From assembly GCF_921293095.1 (NCBI RefSeq), contig NC_060248.1, positions 135,296,972 through 135,360,971 of the forward strand: a DNA stretch of 64,000 nt, given 5' to 3'. The notes beneath the pieces are model-generated. The model made no database searches, was not told where the DNA came from, and saw only the letters and a program-made list of their open reading frames with translations. This stretch comes from Ischnura elegans (Eukaryota; Arthropoda; Insecta; Odonata; Coenagrionidae). Position numbers and translations under genes: made by a program. Numbering within the stretch: position 1 is the first letter of the stretch; the number at the start of each line of letters is the position of its first letter. This document shows positions 1 through 12,700 of this stretch, piece after piece.

Positions 1-67
1 CTTGACTACAAGGGCTGATGTATAGTAGAACCTGCATAACTCCAGCGGTTTAGCTTCTAGTGCTCAT

Positions 68-650
68 GTGTTCGCGGTAGAGAACTTTCTATATTCATTT
101 AAAGATGTTGTCCATATTTTGCCTGTGAGTACTCTGTCAGCCTGCGTTCTAAAAGATATTCTGAAGAAAGTCATCATTGGTCTCGAAAAAGTTGGTCTGG
201 ATGTGGTTTGCGTTATAAGTGAAAACAAATCCACCAACAGGAAGGCAGTATCTCTCTTCACCAATCCATCAAGGCTGAGTATAGTATATCCACATCATTC
301 TCATCATACTTGACTATTACTCTAAAGGCTTGACTCTGTCCATATGTTTAAATGTATTCGCAACAACTGGATCAATAAGAAAAACTATTATTTTCCCAAC
401 TGAATGCATTATATGCTACATTTCTGTGTTATCAGGTAGGACATGGTATTTTTCCATTAAAAATAATTTCCCCAGGTACTTTAAAGTAGCAAATCCTAGT
501 CACCGTTTCTTAAAAGGTTACAATAGGGTGGTTTCCTATTATTTTTTTATTGCCCAAATCGAAAGATTATTACTCCTGGAGTATGTATTTCACGCTTTTA
601 GATTTTTAAATGACGATATCTATTTTTCGCGATTAAATGAAAAGTGAAAA
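68..650 (+). pseudogene. THAP/P-element-type transposase relic
   Basis: The plus strand reads through pieces typical of the RNase H-like domain of THAP-type (P superfamily) transposases: SFKDVVHILPVSTL, LKKVIIGLEKVGLDVVCVIS with NKSTNRKAVSLF, then after a frame change DSVHMFKCIRNNWINKK. Stops and frameshifts break the frame around 310 and 345. The piece may begin left of the window. It lies in the 3'-most visible CPSF1 intron, opposite in strand to CPSF1. The family call is fairly firm. Confidence 0.6.
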
Positions 651-2954
651 TTTTCAAGCGCGCGAAAACGCGACGCTTAAGTATGAATGTCGGGAAGTCT
701 CTCCGCGTGACGTATTTCTGGTTCCCCCTCCCGCCCTGCGAGGTGACCTTGAGGCGAGGCTTAGCGCTGATACGACGCAGGCTGCTAGCGGCTAGCCTAG
801 TACCCTGCTGGCTGGTAGCGCTTGGCTTAAATAAGGATTATTAATAACTTATCAAACGAGGAAAACTTTCCGACCTTAGCCAGTTTTAATAAGTGATTGT
901 TAAGACATGTTTCCCTGAGCTCTGCGCCTCATGCATGCAATGGTAACCTCAGACGACGTATAACTCCTATCTTCTCGTATAGAAACTAGGTCCCTGTGAC
1001 GTCACGTGGAGTGGCATCGCATGGGCGCCAATCTGGCCCTTTTCAAATGAGGATAAAAATGGACCATTGCCATTCGTCTAACCCGGTATTTCTAAAACAA
1101 AATAATTTGTATATTATGAATACACTAATGGTGGGTAACGAATCGCAATCAATGCCTTTCATTTTCTTTGATGAAGGAAACCACCCTATTCACCCCATTA
1201 AGTGCATAAATTGCCATGAAATTATAGTTTGCAGATAGGTCTAATCAAAACAATCCCTATGTAATTTAACAGAAGCACAATCTAGTTTTATCCTAATCTT
1301 GCACATGTGTAAGAACATAACTTTTTTATTTCATCATCGTTTCATGCAGCGATGCTGAAAAAATAGAAGCCCCGTGAAGGATGTAAAAATCCTATGACTT
1401 CTATGTTATAAGTACTGCTGATGCGTAAAAAATGTTTTAGTGAATATAAGACTTTTAATGATATTCTCGAGGTTTCGAATGCATTTGGAAGCAAGCTGTT
1501 TCTCTTCAATGAAGATTTTTCGGCGAAGGCGTTGGTCCATTCGAAACAATTATGTTTCCCGAGGTAGGCATTTACTCTTAACATCATTTAAATGTAAGTA
1601 CATATGATATTATATAAGGAAAATTGTAGCCGGAGAAATGTCTGTTCACATATCGTTTGGTTTTCTTACGCATTCCCCTCCAATCGGCGCTATCAATGGC
1701 AGTCTTCGCTATTCCCTCCGTCCGCCTACGACTCGTGACGTCACAATTCAGCGCTCAGGCCTTGTCTCTCGGTGGTCGTGGTCTGGCACACAAAGATGAT
1801 ACAATCGAGAACTCATGAACTAAATAAGATACAAATGAATGCTGCACAATTCATCAAAAACTGCTACAAGTGACTAAAGAGGCTTACAAGGCTTTTACAT
1901 GAATAGAGTATTTGCACGTTTTTGGAAAGTTATCTTTCAAAAAAATTTTAACCCCAATAAGGCTAAATTTCGAGTCTGAGAATAGTGAGGTACTTTTTAA
2001 TTGAGATATTAATTATTAAAATTTACAAAATTAATGATGCACTGAAACACCAGGCGGCCATATTCTCAGACCTGTGACATCATTTTGTTTTATGTGTTTT
2101 CATTTTTGAAGCTAGGATTTCAAGAATGGAAAATTAATTTTCGATAAAGCGATAGTCTGGGTATGCAAAATGTTTGTAATTTAATTCCAAACACAGTGAT
2201 GCAAATATTTTCAAAATCGGATATGAAATAAGCTCATTATTACGAATCACAAGTTGGAATTACTTTTTGGAAAAGCACCATGCGCGGGGATTTCTTGCTT
2301 AATGGATAGCCATAATAAGAAACTTGTACCTTGAAAACCTATAAACTTATACTGTGAAGAAATATAAGACGAACCAATTTTAAAATTGCGCTAACAAATG
2401 CTATGAGAAACATATTAAAACCGAATGAATGAAAAGTAATCGTCTGATCTAACAATCAAACATTTGAATTCCAGCCCGAGAGACTTCCATCAGAAGATCA
2501 TACATCCGAACGAAGTTTCCAATAACATTATCTTGAGATATACCTCACAAATGCTATTCATAAACCTCAACCAAGCAAATATGTAGCTGACTGACATATC
2601 TCTATCAGCGAAATGAAAATAACTTGTAGAAACATTGATATAATCAGAACTCTGCTTTTGAATACATTAATTCTACGGATGAACAATTACGTAGATAAAA
2701 AGTGCGTTTTGTTAAAGAAATGAAGGTCAGATTACTGCTTAGACTGGACCAAAATGTAACTCCAGCTATTTGTGCTTACGTTTCAAACCTAAGATTAGCC
2801 CAGAATGATTTAATTGCCACTTCTGGGCTATAGCCCAGAAATAATGATACAAATATCGATAGTTATCTATTCACCTGCACTTTTACTTCCATAAACCTTT
2901 CGAATCGTGCTGACAAACTTTTGGCCAATTACCTACTGTTACCTACACTGTTAC
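651..2954. other. Intronic sequence, probable remainder of the THAP-type element
   Basis: No exon is visible. The stretch carries a GC-richer block (650-1060) and two copies of the CRE palindrome GTGACGTCAC at 996-1005 and 1735-1744. Both fit debris of a larger mobile element continuing from the transposase relic. I could not find its ends. Confidence 0.4.
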
Positions 2955-2958
2955 TTAA

Positions 2959-5383
2959 CCCATTACCGGCCGAGTGAAGAAATACTTGAAAATATACAAT
3001 TTTTTCTCTTCATTTTACCTAATAACATGCTAAATAAGATAAATTGAAAATATGGGCCTTCAAAAAAATTTGCTTATGGTAAAAAAAAATGTTGAGTTTT
3101 CGCAACGTTGGCCGAATCCGGTATCTGTATGCAGTTATGCAACCCGCATTACAATAAATTGCCGTCTCCTAAGAATATGCTGTTTTTACTGTCGGATATA
3201 ATCCTATGCCTTTTTATGCCACGTGTATGACAAATATCGTCATATTGGATAAATAAAACCCTTAGATATTATGTTTCCAATGAGATGGTGTTGTTATTTG
3301 ACCTAAATCCACTATAAAATAGGCATGGTTTACGGTTTGAAAGAAATAAGTGAAAGCGAAAATTTTCTCAGAAGACCATGTATTTCACATTTTTTCATTG
3401 ACTTCAATTTTATCATTGCAGATTGAATTACAACAATTAATGGCTAGTTATGAAATACTCAAGCACTTTGGGTGCAATGGAACATAAAATTTCGTCCTTT
3501 CATGCTTCATGAATCCGCGATGAATTACTCGGCCTAACTTTGTCTATGTTTAAGGACGCGAATTGTATAGGGGTACGTCATCTACTGACTGATTCACTTC
3601 ACTTTTTAGATGCGTCCCTGCTAGATACGATTGGAAGTCTACCAGTGAAATTTACTGCCGTTGCATAACCTGTACAATCTCCTGGCGTTAGTGCAAACGC
3701 TGTCCAGTAAGTTGATAAGCTAGGACCTTTTTTCCCCTGAATTCTAGTGCGGTAATTTGCATTATCAAGTGGGTCCACACCTCCCATGTATTTACTATAC
3801 TCCCCAATAACACGAATAGTATTTTCTTTTATTAACATAGAATAGTAGGTGAAATAGCATTTTCTTTTTTCTGCTGAAACTTTTCCCTGTGCCCAATGGA
3901 AGCGAAAAACTTGTATTGCTGTCTACGGGGACAATCTAGTTATCATTCCAGCGAACAATACTTAGACCTTTGGCTTTATCAAATGTTTGTTTTCATGTTC
4001 CTCTCGGTTTCACGTCGATGGTTTTATTATATTCTATCAGGCACTCCTCCATTATATTTTCATGGATGGCTCCAGTGACAAATAATCCTTTCTCTTTCAA
4101 AACAATAAATAGTCTTCAAGATTAAAAGAAGTTATCGAAAAACATACGATGATTCGAGGAATCAGGGATAACCTTGAGAAATTTCAGAATAACACTTGCT
4201 TCCAAGCCTAAATTTCGATGGAAGTAATGTTCTATCGCCTGGTTGAACCCTAAAACCGTCTGAATAACATAGCACCAAAGTTAAAAGCAAAACCTAAAAA
4301 GCTTGTTTTAAAAGAACATTTATGCACTGTAGTGACCAAAGTAAGGTACCATTTGCTCATTATTTCAAAATTTATGCGCAAATATTCCGAATTGTAATAA
4401 TTTTTAATTCAAGTCGTCAAATTGAGGTCATTATTTACAAATCTTTCATTTTTGTCAAGACAGGAATTGTCTGAAAACAGTAGATTATTTTTTATTAATC
4501 TAAATATGTTTTGGTTCAATAATTTCCGAACCAAATCTACGCCTTATCGTCTTCTTTCACCCAATATCTTGTTGTGGAAGTCGGTGATATCGCTGAATCG
4601 TGAAGTAAGGAAGGACTAATTCGGATTGAATGTACAAAGTTTTGTGTTCCATTACACCCAAAATGCTTTCATGTAATGCATAAATAGTCATTATTTCTTA
4701 TAATTCAATCTGTTGATATAAAAATGCCAATTAAAAACTGGAAAATATGTTATCTTCTGTAAAAATATTCACTATGACTCATTTCTTGCAAGCCGTAATA
4801 CATCTCTAATTTATATTGGATTTAGGTAAAATAATGTAGCATGTCATTGGAAATATGATATCTAAGAATTTTAATTACCAAATATGACGATATCTGTCAA
4901 ATACGAGGCATAAAAAGGCGTAGCATTATATCTGACAGAAAAAACGGCTAAATCCTATGAGACGGAAGCATGTGGTAATGCGGGTTGCATAACTGCCTAT
5001 CGATACCGGATTCGGCCAACGTTGCGAAAACGCAACATTATTTTCCGGATCTGATTTTCGCTTAATGTTCACTCTCTGACGAAATATAAGCTTTAATATC
5101 TATTAATTGAAATTTCTACGTCCACATGGACGAATAAAATACTTAATAAAGGGAATAGTTACTCTTAGGAAAAATTATTTATCTTGCTTAACAGGAGACT
5201 CGAAAATTGACACATTTTGAGTAATTTTATAAATATCGAAATACTTATTAAATGTCATAATAATCTCACTAAAAATCAGTTTAAACTTATTTTTATCGAA
5301 AAAAGCAAATAAAATTCAAGTGAAACATTTTTTTTTGCATTTCTCAATAATGCTGCGTTTTCGCAACGTTGGCCGTAAATGGG
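2959..5383. mobile_element. piggyBac element 1, bounded by TTAA target duplications
   Basis: The element is flanked by TTAA at 2955-2958 and 5384-5387, the piggyBac signature. Its ends are inverted: the left begins CCCATTACCGGCC and the right, reversed, reads CCCATTTACGGCC. Subterminal inverted copies of a second module occur at about 3088-3160 and 4975-5041, sharing CGCAACGTTGGCC and CCGGTAT; a third copy adjoins the right end (5353-5383). These are probable transposase-binding sites. A broken transposase lies inside on the minus strand. The 2425 bp length is close to that of complete piggyBac elements. Confidence 0.85.
3599..4080 (-). pseudogene. piggyBac transposase, C-terminal part, broken
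   Basis: The minus strand reads LSIVRWNDN, then KYMGGVDPLDNANYRTRI and RIQGKKGPSLSTYW. These are the conserved piggyBac blocks: a basic-tryptophan strand, then the MGGVD motif holding a catalytic Asp, then a YR..R.KK segment. At least one frameshift just upstream of 3838 and an internal stop near 3930 break it. The amino-terminal half could not be followed. Confidence 0.7.
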
Positions 5384-5387
5384 TTAA

Positions 5388-6522
5388 TTAACTTTGACAT
5401 AATTTCTGATGAGGTTTCCTGTTGATTGGTCTTTATTATGAATGAGGCAACACAATAATAAGCTCAAATGCAGAATTAAAACTTCATGCCGCGGCATGTA
5501 GGTGTAGTCCAACATAATCAGCATGGCCAATCATTGAAGCATCAACCTTCGGGATATTATTTGAAGAAACCTTCACGAAACTGATTCCATAATATGCACT
5601 TAATTTTCCCTTTCCACAGATCAGATCCACCAACATTTTCCAATGCATACGTTGTTCATTGTATCATAAACACCGTACAACAATAGTCATCCTCTCATTA
5701 CGCATTTTTACTACCCATTTTTTTTAGCTGATTCCTGAAAAGTATTATCCAACCTTAATTGGGCAAAGAACATTTAATCAATGAATTTGTTGCTGCATGC
5801 AACACCTTTTAGTTACTTAAAATAATATTTTTTATTCATAAAAAGCCATTCCAATCATTACAGGCCCTAAAAACTGAAAAAAATGGCAGGTCCTCATTTA
5901 GTGTTTTTCCGCATTTAGTGTTTTAAATTTTGTCCCCGCTGAAAAACCTTAAATCAGGATTCTACTGTACTCAATAGGCTAGGAGGCTAGGGCTAGGAGG
6001 CACTCAAGACTTGGGACGCAACATGCTAGTCTTAGATAAGAACTGATATCATTAACAGCAACGTAAAGAACATCATCTTAAATTGTATCTATGTCCAACA
6101 GAAATGATAAAATATGATTGACATTTTACTGAACAGTAGTTTCGAGAATTCTGTTTTCCTACGAACTACAAAGGGAAATAAATGCTAGAGAGATTAATAG
6201 TTAAAAGCACATCCATTCGCACCCTCTTCCCCATCTTTATTTTGTAGTAAATGGCTAGGGTGCCTTGCCACACACCCAGAGAGGCAGCTTTCAGGATAGC
6301 ATGCAAATGCAGTTTTAAGATGAAGGCATGGTTACATAAAAGAAAACCACTCTGGTGGGCTCAAATGAGAAAACACTTTGAGGACAAGGAGCCATGGCAG
6401 GATATAGGGGTCAAAAGATTTTGAAAGAGAGGGATAAGGAGTGCCCACATGAGCTGGACTGAGTTCTCCAAATGCCAAAAAGTAACAGATCACTGAGTTG
6501 ATGAAAGAAAATGGCTACAAAC
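5388..6522. other. CPSF1 intron sequence with a possible transposon end
   Basis: No gene is seen. At about 5881-5976 the sequence has a doubled TTTAGTGTTTT and ends GATTCTACTG followed by TA. Reversed, this reads CAGTAGAATCC, resembling a pogo/Tigger right terminus. A loosely similar TAGTAGAACC lies at 26-35 near the left edge, but pairing of the two is not convincing. Confidence 0.3.
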
Positions 6523-6709
6523 CCAGCGTATCCAATCTTTTCTTCTTCCCTGCAGATTCTGCATTGGAGGCAGCACTTTTTGTTGACACTTGGGTATTTG
6601 CTTCACCATCAACACTTCCAGTTGACAACTCTTTCTCCGTGAAACGCAGGAGAAGCGAATTACCAAGACGCGAACCAAGGAACAGGTAGCCTTCTTCACA
6701 CAGGCACAT
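6523..6709 (-). CDS. CPSF1: CPSF1 coding exon 7 (last one visible)
   Basis: The exon follows a TTTTCCAG acceptor and encodes [16 protein letters not shown], then a variable linker ending [10 protein letters not shown]. The human protein has a similar basic KKKR cluster here. The frame then meets a stop, so a donor is required. The best candidate is the non-optimal GTTTGT, giving an exon of 187 nt in phase 1. The 3' boundary is less certain than the others. Confidence 0.85.
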
Positions 6710-9700
6710 CTGGAAAAGGACCAAATTTAGACCAAAATTACTGAGAATTAATGTGCAGTTGTTTGAAAGGGCGTAGCATTTAAGCTCTTCATTTGTGCTG
6801 ACCAATCACAGTCTCTCAACCTTATCACTTGCTCGCATAGAAACACACAAACTCAAACAGGCTAAAGTGGAGGGAAACCAAGGTCAGAGAGAGCATAGTC
6901 AAAGGGCAAAGAAATGCATTTCAATCTCTAAGGCACTCAAGAATAATATCTTCACAATAACTGGGAGTTAAGTGATGATTTCTTCAATGTGTTGAAAAGA
7001 TCATCAATTCAACTTCCTTGGAGGCCTCTAGGAGGTTGAAATACAAGTACAATAAACTCTTGATTATACGAAACAGGATATTACAAAATTATTCAGAGTG
7101 AAATTGTGGTCCTGGCGAAAAGCCTATGGTAAATACATGGTGCTATTCCATAACACAAAGTTTTATAGAAAGAATATGCTCCAAGTCCATAAAATTTCTC
7201 AAATTTCAACGATCTTGCCAGTAAATAAGCGACCTCTTGACACCACTTTCCAAATCAACAGTGTGGAAACATGAGGAAAGAAGAGAATTAATAGGTACCT
7301 ACACTCAATGATGGAGGAAATATTTTTCAATTTTAAGTTTCATTTTAGAGGCAACGTTACATTTTGGAGGGGGGAAAGGTCGGTGAAAATAGGTACTGCG
7401 GTTGTCAACGAATAGGCGGGGAGATGTAGTAAGGATATCACAGATGATATAATACTTTACACACGAGCCCATATTGAGGGTGAAATGGCTCCTCTATTGC
7501 CAATTCGAATGGGGATTTGACGATTCTGTGCATTAAGTTTTTGCGTAGTTACTTTGCTATCTATCCAAGAGGGAGGCGGTGTCTCGCTGTATTTCGTCCA
7601 GGAAGCGCTGAATCGTAAGGTATGGGCTTGAACTAAATTCATGAGAGAATGCGCGAAGGGCTTCAGTCGGGTTCTAGCGAGTGTCTAAGCAGCAAACAGT
7701 GGAGTACAAGCCAATTTATTTTACAGGCCACACGTAGTGAAGAGGCACTTCCGAATCTAACCATGAGCTTTCTTGTAGCACTCCTACCAATTCCCCCATT
7801 CTGAGAGATCTTTCTTTCCAAAACCTTTGTTTACACTCTCCTACAGCCTTTTGCTGATCTTCCTGACACCCAACTAACGCATCCCAAACCCCCCTCCACT
7901 AGCATTTCCCTCTCCCCTTCCCTAGCATTTCCCGGTGATGACCTTGAGTGCATCGTAGAAAACATGGCCCCCAAACGTCGTCTCAGGAAAGGCTGAAGGC
8001 CCTTTACCCACCCCTCCTCCTCCCAAACGCTGCACCTCTCTTTATCCTGCCCCCACTTCCTCATCCAGGCAACACCCATCCCACCCTTATTTACCCCGAC
8101 CCCCTTCAAATGCTTTCTGACAGTGGAAGTGCATGGTTCACCTCTACTGGCAATGAGGGTAGGTTTCTAACTGGATAGAGGCTGGAGAAGTATTTTTCAT
8201 TATGAGGGAAATTAAGGGGAAAACTTTGCTATCCACATTCTTTATATTGGCTGCCACACGTGTTTTGTCATTTCTTGACATATTTTTAGTCTGTTCTTGC
8301 CCCCATGAAAATTGGTGGATTAGGATGCCCTACCATTCTGTTCACGCAAAGATATGGCTGGGCTACCTGCCTCGCCAATTCTATAATTGACCCTAATCAT
8401 TCTATCCAAGTTAGGAAGCACGAATCACGTATTGGGGAAAACTAAAAGAAACACCAACTTTTTTAAACCCATTATTTATTTTCATGGGATTAAATAATTG
8501 GTAATCTGCTTAATATTTGAAAAGATTGAGCCAAAAACTGATGTCAGTCTGAAATTATTGCTAATTTTTGTTTTTATTAACCCCCCATAAACATGATCAA
8601 CAAACTAAAATGATGCTTGAAATACGTCATGTTTTGGGCTAATTATTTTCTAAATATTGTGCAGATTTAAAATCTTGCAATGTTGGTTTCCTTTGTGAAC
8701 TATTGAAAAATTTTACCTCAATATTTTGCCCTTCTTTTTATTTGCGTTTCATTCTTCACCATATTTGTAATGATGCTATGTAACGCTGATAAAGACAAAG
8801 GATTTTTTAGTTTTAGCACTAGAAATAGGCGTACCATAAATTGAAATAAATATTAGCGTGGAAGGGAGAAAGAAAAAACTAAATAATGATCAAATTAAAT
8901 TCTTCTCGGGTGTCTGACCGGGTAAGGCGCTCCATCAACCTATCAGCTGACAATTCAATCGAAGAGTTCTCCTTCGTCATCAATGCCGTTGATACCTAAT
9001 GGGTGTGAGGAGCTGCGATTGTAAAACTGTATCTCTTCTTCTCTGCAGACTTTCAATAGAAATTAGTCATTTGCTTTGTCCTTCCCATGCTACTATTTAT
9101 TATAAAATAATGGCGCGACTAATTTTTAGTGCTAAGATAAAAAAAACTTTTCTCTATATTAATGATACTTTGCATAGTTTTCAATATGATGAAAAAAGAC
9201 ACACGAAAAGTAAATGAGGTTAAGGTACACATTTTAGGGTATCATTTTTGGGAATACACGCAAGTGAACCAACACTTCACCTAATATTTTGAGAACTGAT
9301 AAAACGTGTGTAGCAGAAAAAAATGAACGTGGATAGTGACGTTTCTCTCTTTATTTGCCCCATAATGGAAGATGCTTATCCACCTTTTACATCCATCCAT
9401 CTTATGCATAGGTAATAGTCACTAATCGCTATTGTCCACAAAATTCTCAGATTAAATTCTTGCACAAAAATTTTCAAAATGATATTCTAAGGTGGTGTGA
9501 TTTTTAACGATCTTTCACAGCATAAAATCAATAAGAAAGAGTATTTTTTTTTTAAATTCCATCTAAAATAATCACCGAAAATGTTAAACAAGGCCACTAA
9601 AGACAGAAAAAGGACAGTGGGAGCAAAAGCAAACATTTTTTCGCGACTCGTGAATTAAAGAGGTTTGTAATTACGAAGTGCTTTACTTTCCTGGTCCCGC

Positions 9701-12700
9701 TGACTTTGTATAATCGAGAGTTTACTGTACTTGAATATTCTAGTCTTCTTTTGCACTTTGACCATGCTCTCTCACGGGTTTTCTTCCAGAAGTCAAACCA
9801 GTGTGAGTATGTGTGTTTGTGTGTAGTGTGAGCGAGTGAGCATTTAAGTTTTACTCATTATGGGCTGTGGTTGGTCCCTGTAGTCACCTGTTCCTTCCCC
9901 AAAAACCAAGGCAGTAAAGTTTGGTTGGTGCAAATGACAATTTTGAACATTATGGCTATTTGAGCAATCTTGAGTGACTCCTAACTTAGTATTTTACAAA
10001 TATAATTCATTTCATAATTTTGACACCCTCCATCCAGAGGATGATGCCCAGACGTCTTAACTAAAGAGTCGTAGAGAAATGAATTCTATGTGAAAAATAA
10101 AAATTTCTAAGTAATTCAAGATGAGTTCAACAAAATGATGCCTGAAACTAACAATTTCATTTGAACAAATTTGTATTTCAACACATCAAAAGCCTGAGAA
10201 CTCATGTTCCAAATTTCGATCGAGAGTTAATGTTGGACATGATAGACATAGTTAAACAGCCAGCACCAGATATTGGGTTAATAGAAAACGGAAATAGTTG
10301 AAATAACCTCACACGCTCTTACCTTACAACCTATAAATTGGATGTCTGTCACTTTGGGAAAACTAAAACCTTCATCATATCATCTCATGCCCAGGACCCA
10401 ACAGTCTGACAATGCAATACATTGACACAATCGATAGGCATTGCAAGAGCAACTAAATGAAGAGAGATACTAAATCAACTCCCGCTTATTCATGCACTGA
10501 TTATGCGTTTTGTGGATTAATCCGTGCATTAATTTCACTCTAAACACTCTGTGGTGGAGGGAAATACCAAAGGAAATTTGAGTTTGGGAAGAAAAGCAGT
10601 AGGGGGTGAAGAAAATTTGAGCTAGAACTTTTCATCTGTGATGGTTACAAGGGGTGAATCACAAGGATTTGTGAAGAGGGTTTGAAGACGTCATTTAAAT
10701 TGGATTCAAGTCCCTGTCAGGCCTTATTTATACCCTCTGAGTTCTGGCTTATACCATCTGCTACAAGACAATATAGCAAAATTCTGGTAAATATGGAGGA
10801 AATGTAAAAAAAGACTTGTATTAATTGCTAATAAGGGCAAATAGTACTCACACAAGTGGTCAATACGCTAGCAGCAGCCTTGTCAAAGTGGAAACCTCGA
10901 ACACTGCGCATACTATCAGCATACAAGGTGAGCACATAGAGTTCTCCACCCTTTAGCGAAAGTACAAGACGGTCATGAGAAAGGAAAGATGTCTGAGCCC
11001 CTTCCAAAGTAATTCGCACTCCTTCTTGCACCTCTGTAAATAAATATATGCAGACACTTTGGTTAATTAAAATCAAAACACATCAAGAAAGTTCAATACA
11101 AGATTCGATACAAAGACACAATAAATGGAAACTTCTTTCAATGACCACTCTTAATCAGCGACCATTAGGATGGCTTGTTTTGTCACTTTTTCTATGAGCA
11201 GATCATAATACCCAGCTAAAGTTGCATACCTGGATGGGTATTACAGGGATAATTTATTTTCTAAATCCAACAAAATCTTCTATGTATTTGCATTTTTGCC
11301 TCAAATTTCAATTTTTTTACAAAAAATGTTCAGACATAATATTTTAAATTTTTTTTGAGTGAGCATGAGTTTTTTAATGAGTTCTTCATTTGATATGTTT
11401 GATAAATCCTGATTTGATTTAAAAATTAAATTAAAATAAATGGTGGCACGGTGGTAGACACATTGGTGATTTCCCAAAGAATCACTTCTCCGTAATTCAT
11501 GGCTTCAAAATTCAAATGGGGAAAAAATGTTGTACCTAATGCAATGATGTAAATTATCTGCTACATCTTCTCTAGCAATATGAATTTTATTTAGTGCCTC
11601 CTGATGCACAGTAAGTCGACAATAAGTCATCACTGCAAGAAGAATATTCTCCAAAAGTGCGAAGAACTCGTGTTTAGATGGATGAATTAACTACGGCGTT
11701 GCATTTCCGTGGCAAGTATGTATCTACATCCACAAATGGTCTCAAAGACGTGACGAGCACCATTGGCGATGAAAGAATATGTCTTAATTCTGTATTAAAT
11801 CACTACATTGACTTTTGGTATTAATGGCACTATTTGGATGAATCTTTTGGTAGGTTTCTTAGTTGAAATATATAACCTAAGAATTCTGTTAGCTGTGGTC
11901 AACCAATGGGCTTTATTTAGTAACCTCATTTCAAAGTGCTGCCCCCTAGGCCACCGCCATCACATAATAAGAGCCATATAATAAGTACTTTAACAACTCA
12001 GGGTGAAAAACGGTGCAAGTATGCAGTAAATGAACATGAAATAATCATTATATCCCACATAAATAGAAGCGGAATCATAAAGTTGCCATTATAATAAAAT
12101 TTAGCTCTTTGAGAGCATATGTACTCACTCACAAGCCGAACGTAGCAAATAAAAACTACTAAATATTCCTGTCTCTTAGTTACTCTTTTATTTTGATGAC
12201 ACATGTTTACCATTTTTTATAGCACGAAACTGACTAGAAAAATTACCAGGAACATAAAGGTTGATCGGCGCAAGGCCTCTGCTTAAAAAAATGCTGTGCC
12301 AACGAAATTTGAATGCCAATCCTGAAAGAAATGGAGAGATCCCTGAATTTCCTCCCTTCACAGCGCAAGAAAACAGCTAGCAGGGGAAAGATATTGACTA
12401 AAATCATCTGTTTTTTATTTTATAATTCACATCCAGAAGCTAGAAAGCTGTAATTAATAAAGGATTTTACGATGGTAAGTCCACAAATTAAAGCATCCAC
12501 GATAATTTCCATGATTATACTGTCTCACTAAAAACTTCAAATATTTCATCTTAAAAAAGTTTAATTTGAATGAAATGATTCGTTTTGAGACAAAAAATTG
12601 TTCAGAGTCTCTGTTAATAATGCCAGTTCATTTTGGGAATCAACCAGAACAAAATTAATGTTTTGCTTTGCCATGATGATAAAATTTTGGCCACAATTTC

